Assembly: GCA_017446885.1 (NCBI GenBank) | Contig: JAFSOR010000016.1 | Span: forward strand, 1 to 56,864 | From: Spirochaetia bacterium | Lineage (GTDB): Bacteria > Spirochaetota > Spirochaetia > CADAEX01 | Length of the DNA: 56,864 nucleotides | Direction: 5' to 3' | In this document: in pieces, positions 50,696-56,864 of the stretch | Layout of the letters: each line of letters starts with the position of its first letter | How positions within the stretch are numbered: the stretch's first letter is position 1 | Notes under the pieces: generated by a model | Told to the model about the DNA's origin: nothing | Databases searched by the model: none | The model's input: only the letters and a program-made list of their open reading frames with translations | Position numbers and translations under genes: made by a program

Positions 50696-51204
50696 AAACC
50701 AAAGAGGCGTTTTTTATCTCTCTTCTTGTAGTCTTTGTACTGGTTATACTCCAGAGCACCCTTTTCTACTATGTCTTCCCTGTCAAGGTGATTCCCGATT
50801 TTGCCCTTATAGTCGTAGCTTTCTGCGGAGCGCGGCGTGGGATGCAGGATGGCCAGCTGCTTGGTTTTTTCAACGGCCTTGCCGAGGATTTTATTACTGC
50901 ATCATTCCCGGGATTCAACGCCCTTGTAAAGACATTAATCGGATTCTTGGCAGGAACCATAAAAAACAAGATGCTTTTCGACCCTGTCATTTTTCCCAGC
51001 CTTTTCATATTCTTTGTGACATTTATCAAGGGAATTCTGGCAGCTGTCATTGCGTACCTGTTCTTTCCCGAAGGCTACTACCCTGCGGTATTCAGCGGCA
51101 GTTTCTTCCTTGAGATGGTGCTTAACGCCCTTATTGCGCCGATAGTCTATCTGATTCTTAAAAAGACACACCTGATTCCAGGCGATATCTGGGGTGGAAA
51201 GTGA
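50692..51204 (+). CDS. mreD: Rod-shape-determining protein MreD
   Basis: 170 residues, five to six membrane helices, with the family stretch IPDFALIVVAFCGARRGMQD followed by GQLLGFFNGLAEDF. An integral inner-membrane part of the elongasome. Its last codons overlap the GTG start of mrdA by 4 bases. Confidence 0.92.
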   Translation: MKTKEAFFISLLVVFVLVILQSTLFYYVFPVKVIPDFALIVVAFCGARRGMQDGQLLGFFNGLAEDFITASFPGFNALVKTLIGFLAGTIKNKMLFDPVIFPSLFIFFVTFIKGILAAVIAYLFFPEGYYPAVFSGSFFLEMVLNALIAPIVYLILKKTHLIPGDIWGGK

Positions 51205-53072
51205 GCAACAACCCCTTTGAGAACCAAAGTATAAAGAAGGAGCGGCTGTTCTTTCTGGTACTGGTTGTCTGTGTAGTCTTTGTAATATTCACCGGGTACC
51301 TTTTCTCTATGCAGATAACCCGCTGGATGGAGTATCAGAACCAGGCCTGGGCTGTTGCCCGCAGGACATCGGAAGCTCCTGCCTTACGGGGCGAGATTTA
51401 TGACCGCAACTACGATACACCGCTTGCCTCCAATGTGGATTCCTTCGCAGTCTCCATAGTGCCGGCCGAGACCGACAGGCAGAACCTGCCACAGATAATC
51501 TCTGCCCTGGCCTCAATACTTGGCACAGAAGCACAGACTCTTATGAATAAAATACCCCAGGCCGATGTGTTCCAGGCCATAGAGCTTAAGGATAATGTAT
51601 CCTATGGTCAGGTGGTTCAGATTGCATCAAATATAGAGGATTTCCCAGGCATCTCCTGGAGCAGCAAGCCGGTGCGCCACTACAACCATACTGCGTCGCT
51701 GTCCCATATAATCGGATATGTAGGCAACATCAACCCAGAGGAACTTCACCTGCTCTACAATAAAGGATATGCAGCCAACAGCATAATTGGAAAGAACGGA
51801 ATAGAAAAAGAATACGACCTTATTTTAAAGGGAACCCCCGGGCTTAAATCCATAACCGTAGATGCAAAGGGCCGAAACGTTCAGGAGGAGCGGTATATAA
51901 AAGCACCAGTGCCGGGCAAGAACATTGTCCTAACCATAGACCGGCGCATCCAGGAGCTGTGCGAGAAAGCGCTGGGCGAGCGGATGGGCTCTGTTGTGGT
52001 GCTGAAGCCTGCCACCGGCGAAATCCTGGCCATGGTTTCATACCCATCCTACGATACAAACCGCTTTTATACACCAGACAGCGCAAGCTACTACCGCACT
52101 CTGCTGGAAAACGGAAACCATCCTTTCCTTAACCGCTGCATACAGTCGGCCAATGCCCCGGCATCTGTGTTCAAAACCATAATGATGACAGCCTCTTTAG
52201 AAGAGAATGCTTTTCCGCCTGACAAGAAGATTGACTGCACTGGAAAGCTGGTGCTTGGAGACCGCACTTTCAACTGCCACCAGAAGAGTGGTCACGGCCC
52301 GCTGAACCTTTCCGATGCTCTTATGGAATCCTGCGATGTCTATTTCTGGGAGCTTGGCGGCAACCACCTGGGGCCTAAAAAAATCGAGCAGTATTCCAGG
52401 ATGATGGGGCTGGGCGAGAAGACAGGCGTAGACCTGCCTGGCGAAGTCGCAGGGCTTGTGCCATCCCCGGAATGGAAACTTGAGAGAATAAACGAGCTGT
52501 GGGTGGGCGGCGACACCTACAATATGTCGATAGGCCAGGGCTATACCCAGGTAACCACCCTGCAGATTGCAGACCTTATTGCCATGATAGTCAACGAAGG
52601 AACTATCTACACGCCACACCTGCTTAAAGAGGTACGCGATGTTGTGACAGGCGAGGTGGTGGAAGAACGAACCCCACGTATATTGCACAAGGCCGATATA
52701 AGCAGCCATACCTTCCATGAGCTTAAGAAAGCCATGCGCCGCGTCGTGGCAGAAGGCTCAATACGCCGTCTTTTCAACAACAAAGTGGTGGAGGTGGCAG
52801 GAAAAACAGGAACTGGCGAGGTAGGCTACACTGACCGCTGGACAAGCTGGTTTGCCTCCTTTGGCCCGTATCAGGCTCAAAACCCCGAGGACCAGGTGGT
52901 TGTGGTAGTCATGATAGAAGCCTCCAACGAATGGGAATGGTGGGCACCGAAAGCCAGCAACGCCATATATCAGGGAATATTTGCAAATCAGAGTTACGAA
53001 GAGGTTGTAAAGACTCTGGACATATGGTATCTGAATAACGGTACCGATGTAATCAGGAGGCGGAGTGAATAG
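51201..53072 (+). CDS. mrdA: Penicillin-binding protein 2 (elongation transpeptidase)
   Basis: 623 residues from a GTG start (GGGGTGG upstream). Membrane anchor about 13-37; pedestal domain with RGEIYDRNYDTPLASN; transpeptidase with SxxK as ASVFK, the second motif SCD in MESCDVYFWELGGNHL, and KTG in VAGKTGTGEVGYTDRWTSWF. It crosslinks lateral-wall peptidoglycan together with RodA. Its end overlaps the rodA start by 8 bases. Confidence 0.96.
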   Translation: MSNNPFENQSIKKERLFFLVLVVCVVFVIFTGYLFSMQITRWMEYQNQAWAVARRTSEAPALRGEIYDRNYDTPLASNVDSFAVSIVPAETDRQNLPQIISALASILGTEAQTLMNKIPQADVFQAIELKDNVSYGQVVQIASNIEDFPGISWSSKPVRHYNHTASLSHIIGYVGNINPEELHLLYNKGYAANSIIGKNGIEKEYDLILKGTPGLKSITVDAKGRNVQEERYIKAPVPGKNIVLTIDRRIQELCEKALGERMGSVVVLKPATGEILAMVSYPSYDTNRFYTPDSASYYRTLLENGNHPFLNRCIQSANAPASVFKTIMMTASLEENAFPPDKKIDCTGKLVLGDRTFNCHQKSGHGPLNLSDALMESCDVYFWELGGNHLGPKKIEQYSRMMGLGEKTGVDLPGEVAGLVPSPEWKLERINELWVGGDTYNMSIGQGYTQVTTLQIADLIAMIVNEGTIYTPHLLKEVRDVVTGEVVEERTPRILHKADISSHTFHELKKAMRRVVAEGSIRRLFNNKVVEVAGKTGTGEVGYTDRWTSWFASFGPYQAQNPEDQVVVVVMIEASNEWEWWAPKASNAIYQGIFANQSYEEVVKTLDIWYLNNGTDVIRRRSE

Positions 53073-54384
53073 CAGAAAATCCTTCTTGACATTCGACTTC
53101 ATCATCATTCTTGCTATCTTATGCCTGTCGGTTATAAGCGTATGTTTCATATACTCAAGCGGACTCAACTCCGACGGGGTCAATACCTCGTTTGAATTCA
53201 TAAAGCAGATTATCTGGATTGTCACCGGCCTGGGGCTTATGACACTTGTCATCGTATTTGATTACAAATACTTCTATGACTTTGCTTACTACATCTATGG
53301 AATCTGCATCTTTATGCTTATAATAACCCTGCTTGTGGGCAACAAGGTCAACGGAGCCCGGTCTTGGCTGGGTCTTCCTGGTGTCGGTATCCAGCCTTCG
53401 GAGTTCACCAAGCTGGGAACCATCATAGCTCTTTCTGCCTTCTGTGCAAAAAACAGAAACAACATCAGGTCGATTGTCGTTTTCCTGCGTGCGGCGCTGA
53501 TTCCGGCTTTGCCCATGGTTCTTATTCTGGCGCAGCCCGACCTGGGAACATCCTTGGTCTATATTCCAATCTTTCTAGTCATCCTTTTCATGGCTGGAAC
53601 AAAGATACGCTATCTGTTTTTCCTAGTAGCCTGCGGAATCGGGGTCATACTTTTCACCATCATCCCTATGTGGTCGGGCTATGTACTCAAGCAGGAGACA
53701 TTTGTCGTAACCATATTCTCAAACCAGCTTCTTATGCTGGCAATCCTGGGAGCCTGCCTGCTGGTTGTAATTTTATCGGCCATAGGCTGGTTCGCATTCA
53801 AGAAAGGAATATATTACTGGATTTGCTACAGCTTTGTTATTATTTCTGTATCTCTTTTTGTTGCTATGCTGGCACAGAAGATTCTAAAGGATTATCAGAT
53901 TATGCGGCTTGTGGTCTTCCTTGATCCAGATGTGGATCCACAGGGAGCTGGCTGGAACATACTTCAATCCCTTACGGCCATAGGCTCGGGCGGACTTTTC
54001 GGCAAGGGCTTTCTTAAGGGTACACAGAGCCACTATCATTATCTGCCGCAGCAGAGCAACGACTTCATTTTCTCTATCATTGCCGAAGAGATAGGATTTT
54101 TCGGGAGCATGGTGGTGTTCCTCTGCTTCTTTATCATATTAATCAGAGGTTTCATCATTGCCTATTCATCCAAAGATTCCTTTGGTTCTTACATCTGTTT
54201 TGGAATAATTGCTATGTTTTTTTTCCATTTTGTGGTAAATATCGGTATGGCGATGGGCATAATGCCTATAACGGGAATTCCGCTTCTTTTCTTGTCCTAT
54301 GGAGGCTCATCCCTGTGGACCTCTATGATGGCGGCTGGGATTCTGATAAATATTTATTATAGAAGATACGGGTTTAAGATTTGA
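53065..54384 (+). CDS. rodA: Peptidoglycan glycosyltransferase RodA
   Basis: 439 residues from a GTG preceded by AGGAGG. SEDS-family landmarks include GARSWLGLPGVGIQPSEFTK, LAQPDLGTSLVYIPIF, ILQSLTAIGSGGLFGKGFLK, LPQQSNDFIFSIIAEEIGFF and MPITGIPLLFLSYGGSSLWT, in about ten membrane helices. An extra hydrophobic stretch near 215-275 is longer than in most RodA proteins. It polymerises glycan strands with PBP2. The stop overlaps the next TTG start. Confidence 0.96.
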   Translation: MNSRKSFLTFDFIIILAILCLSVISVCFIYSSGLNSDGVNTSFEFIKQIIWIVTGLGLMTLVIVFDYKYFYDFAYYIYGICIFMLIITLLVGNKVNGARSWLGLPGVGIQPSEFTKLGTIIALSAFCAKNRNNIRSIVVFLRAALIPALPMVLILAQPDLGTSLVYIPIFLVILFMAGTKIRYLFFLVACGIGVILFTIIPMWSGYVLKQETFVVTIFSNQLLMLAILGACLLVVILSAIGWFAFKKGIYYWICYSFVIISVSLFVAMLAQKILKDYQIMRLVVFLDPDVDPQGAGWNILQSLTAIGSGGLFGKGFLKGTQSHYHYLPQQSNDFIFSIIAEEIGFFGSMVVFLCFFIILIRGFIIAYSSKDSFGSYICFGIIAMFFFHFVVNIGMAMGIMPITGIPLLFLSYGGSSLWTSMMAAGILINIYYRRYGFKI

Positions 54385-56837
54385 ATATTTCTGATTACAA
54401 ACATCTGGACAATATACTCCTTCAGGTCAACAAACCGGCACGGTACACCGGCGGCGAGTTCGGTTCCTACCGCAAATACGGCTGCCCCCTGAACATGGCA
54501 ATCTCTTATCCCGACCTGTACGAGATAGGAATGTCCAACACTGCCCTCAAAGTGCTTTACAACATCTTCAATGGAATTGAAGGGGTCAACTGCGAACGGG
54601 TATTTGCCCCTGCTCCCGATTTCGAGGAAAAGCTTAGGGAAGCCCAAATCCCACTGTACACCCTGGAGACAGGCATTCCCCTTAAAAAGCTGGATATCAT
54701 TGCCTTTACAATAGGATATGAGCTTACAGGGACCAATGTGCTTAACATAATTGACATGGGAAACATTCCTCTGGAAGCATCAGACCGCGGCGAGGATGAC
54801 CCTATCGTGATTGCCGGCGGCCCCGGGGTGACAAACCCCGAGCCTTTTGGAAAAATATTCGATGCCATATTCATCGGCGAGGCCGAGGATGCCTACGAAC
54901 CGCTTTTGGAAGAGGCAATCGCAATAAAAAAACGGGGCGGGAAACGGAGCGAGATTCTTGCCCTGTTTGAAACCAAGAGCTTTATCTGGACCAGAAATAA
55001 AAAAGAGAAAGTGCACAGAGCCATCTGGAACAGCTTTGGAAAGAGGGTCTACCCTGCTGCAAGAGGGCCGGTTCCTTCGATAAAAGCGGTGCAGAACAAC
55101 GGAGTTGTGGAAATTATGAGGGGCTGCCCTAACGGCTGCCGTTTCTGCCACGCCGGCATATACTACAGGCCCCAGCGGGAGAAAGATATTCCCCTTATAC
55201 TGCAGGAAATCGACACCCTGGTGCATAAATATGGCTATAGGGAAATAACGCTGCTTTCACTCTCTTCGGGCGACTACTCTGTTATGCCACGGCTGATAAA
55301 ATATCTTAATCAAAAGTACGCATCCTACGGCGTCTCTTTCGCATTCCCATCGCTTAAAGTAAGCAGCTTCTCGCTCAACCTGCTTTCCGAGCTTAACGAG
55401 GTACGGAAAAGCGGCCTTACTTTTGCCGTTGAGACACCGCTTCCAGGCTGGCAGGCCGATATGAACAAGGTTGCCACCATGGAGAGCATTGTCGAGATAA
55501 TACGCGAGGCCAAGAAGCTGGGATGGCGTGTGGCCAAGTTCTATTTTATGATAGGACTCCCCGTATCAGGTGCCAGCGAAGAGAAAGAGATTGTGGACTT
55601 TATACTCCAGGTCTATGCCCAGACAAAAATACAGCTTAACATAAATGTTGGAACCTTTGTCCCCAAGCCCCACACTCCATTCCAGTACGCAGCCCAGCTC
55701 TCGGAGGAGGAAAGCTGGCAAAAACTTTCGTACATAAAAGATTCCCTCCGGGGCCATCCTATAAAAGTCAGCTACCACTCCCCGTTCCTCTCTTTCCTGG
55801 AAGGCATATTCTCAAGGGGCGACAAGCGGGCGTCAGACCTGCTTATAAAAGCTTTTAAGATGGGTACCAGGCTTGATGCCTGGGACGAGTATTCCAGGCT
55901 TGATGTATGGAAGCAGGTGCTGTCCGAGGCCGACTGGGATGTAAAAACCGAGGTCTGCCGCCAGCGCAGCACCGAAGAGTCCCTGCCCTGGGATTCTGTG
56001 TCCATGGGAGTCTCCTCCTCGTTCTACAGGAACGAATGGAACAAGCTGGGAACAAACACGTTTACCCCCGTCTGCAGCCCCGACTGCGACCACAACTGCG
56101 GCATCTGCGGAACCAAAAACAGAATAAGCAGCATAGAAGAGAATGTCGAGTTTCCGCCGCTTCCGCCACAAGAGCCGATTCCCGAAGGGATTTCAAGGGT
56201 ATACTTTGTCTTTGCAAAAAGGAACGAGCAGGTTTTCATGGGTCACTTAGACCTTATGGGCATGATGGAGAAATCTATCCAGAGAGCCGGATTCTTCATC
56301 GAATTCTCGCAGGGTTTCAACCCCAAGCCCCGGTTGGAGTTTGCCCATCCGCTCTCTTTAGGAATTATATCGGAAGGCGAGATTGCCTCTATAAATATCC
56401 ATGGAAAATGCGAGGCAGAAGAGTTTGTTCAAAAAATGAACAATTCTTTACCCTGGGGGCTTGAGGTAAAAGAGGCCTATGTTGTTCCAAAGGAAGTCTA
56501 CAAGGCCAAGAAGATTCAATCGCTGATGAGCCTTTACAACGGCAGTCAGTACACTTTGGAATATACCGGAAATGACATTGACCTTTTCCAGAAAAGCCTT
56601 GAGAACTACATATCCGAAAACCAGCTTGCCGATTATGTCAGCGTTCAGCGTTCAGAAGCAAGTTTTGACTTCGACATAAAGGCAGGCAACAAGAAAGCGA
56701 ACATGATGGCCCTGCTTAAAGAAGTTCTGGGAACAGAATATCCCCTGGAACAGTGCCGCATAACCCGAAATCGCCTTATGTGCTCCCCTAAACCGGAAGA
56801 GAGACTCCCTTACCAAGAGTATTTTAAGACTATATAA
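54381..56837 (+). CDS. Radical SAM protein (TIGR03960 type) fused to a DUF2344 domain
   Basis: 818 residues from a TTG start overlapping the rodA stop by 4 bases. Residues about 20-210 form a B12-binding-like domain. The radical SAM core has the cluster motif MRGCPNGCRFCHAGIYYRPQ (CxxxCxxC). A Cys-rich connector CSPDCDHNCGICG at about 572-584 may bind a second metal centre. The C-terminal DUF2344 domain starts at about residue 610 (SRVYFVFAKRNEQVFMGHLD, FSQGFNPKPRLEFAHPLSLG). In many bacteria the two parts are separate genes, often near ribonuclease G; here they are one polypeptide, co-transcribed with cell-shape genes. Reaction unknown; tRNA or rRNA modification is a guess. Confidence 0.9.
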   Translation: MNISDYKHLDNILLQVNKPARYTGGEFGSYRKYGCPLNMAISYPDLYEIGMSNTALKVLYNIFNGIEGVNCERVFAPAPDFEEKLREAQIPLYTLETGIPLKKLDIIAFTIGYELTGTNVLNIIDMGNIPLEASDRGEDDPIVIAGGPGVTNPEPFGKIFDAIFIGEAEDAYEPLLEEAIAIKKRGGKRSEILALFETKSFIWTRNKKEKVHRAIWNSFGKRVYPAARGPVPSIKAVQNNGVVEIMRGCPNGCRFCHAGIYYRPQREKDIPLILQEIDTLVHKYGYREITLLSLSSGDYSVMPRLIKYLNQKYASYGVSFAFPSLKVSSFSLNLLSELNEVRKSGLTFAVETPLPGWQADMNKVATMESIVEIIREAKKLGWRVAKFYFMIGLPVSGASEEKEIVDFILQVYAQTKIQLNINVGTFVPKPHTPFQYAAQLSEEESWQKLSYIKDSLRGHPIKVSYHSPFLSFLEGIFSRGDKRASDLLIKAFKMGTRLDAWDEYSRLDVWKQVLSEADWDVKTEVCRQRSTEESLPWDSVSMGVSSSFYRNEWNKLGTNTFTPVCSPDCDHNCGICGTKNRISSIEENVEFPPLPPQEPIPEGISRVYFVFAKRNEQVFMGHLDLMGMMEKSIQRAGFFIEFSQGFNPKPRLEFAHPLSLGIISEGEIASINIHGKCEAEEFVQKMNNSLPWGLEVKEAYVVPKEVYKAKKIQSLMSLYNGSQYTLEYTGNDIDLFQKSLENYISENQLADYVSVQRSEASFDFDIKAGNKKANMMALLKEVLGTEYPLEQCRITRNRLMCSPKPEERLPYQEYFKTI

Positions 56838-56864
56838 TAGTATATTGACAAAATAAATATATAA

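Overview
The window reads as a piece of a spirochaete chromosome, most likely a host-associated Treponema. This is an inference from gene content: exported proteins end their signal peptides in the GGKKE-type sequence common in treponemes, the mreB-mreC-mreD-mrdA-rodA block is followed by a radical-SAM/DUF2344 gene, and the PRPP synthase is long. Housekeeping stretches are moderately GC-rich. Several blocks are clearly AT-rich (2.66-4.92 kb, 27.8-29.4 kb, 30.4-33.5 kb) and look acquired. I saw no tRNA, rRNA, CRISPR array, insertion sequence or replication origin. No stretch above 300 bases lacks a gene; the largest gaps (13010-13190, 29256-29411, 44040-44240) hold regulatory sites or gene remnants.

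Layout. 1-2.6 kb (minus strand): a truncated penicillin-binding lipoprotein, an unknown lipoprotein, an ankyrin protein and its small partner, and a 51-residue Cys-rich protein. 2.7-6.6 kb: an AT-rich Pif1/RecD-like helicase behind uvrC, whose product lacks its C-terminal helix-hairpin-helix tail. 6.7-15.7 kb: a divergent catabolic cluster made of a TAXI receptor, racemase-like enzyme, fused TRAP permease, ornithine-cyclodeaminase-family enzyme and class V aminotransferase with a histone-H1-like tail, facing a LysR regulator and an Fe-S serine-dehydratase-like enzyme. 15.7-18 kb: a short FGGY kinase and PRPP synthase. 18.1-21 kb: an amino-acid ABC transporter with a HAD phosphatase. 21-25.4 kb: polA, coaE, a SPOR-domain protein and a DUF4186 protein.

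25.5-37.1 kb is the accessory island and the most unusual part. It opens with an AAA/DUF4143 ATPase and a WYL regulator. It continues with a PD-(D/E)XK protein, a UDG-like protein, an Xre regulator, an exported Cys-repeat protein, a DUF1232 protein, two LRAT/NlpC-like proteins, a Sel1-repeat trypsin-like protease, a DEDDh exonuclease, and three copies of an unrecognised domain. Seven copies of a dyad, CTCTATCA-N5-TGATAGAG, occur only here. Each lies 8-10 bases upstream of a -10 box, and one lies in front of the WYL gene itself, so the island looks like one co-regulated system controlled by that WYL protein. At four of these promoters the ATG begins exactly six bases after the -10 box, predicting leaderless mRNAs.

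37.2-42 kb: gatC-gatA-gatB-aspS. 42-43.4 kb: an acyl-ACP thioesterase and folE. 43.4-44.2 kb: a decayed methyltransferase-ZIP transporter chimera behind an intact promoter with a metal-regulator-like operator and an attenuator. 44.2-48 kb: a second WYL regulator and a diaminobutyrate aminotransferase/decarboxylase pair (1,3-diaminopropane synthesis). 48.2-56.8 kb: mscL, then the rod-shape operon mreB-mreC-mreD-mrdA-rodA-radical SAM.
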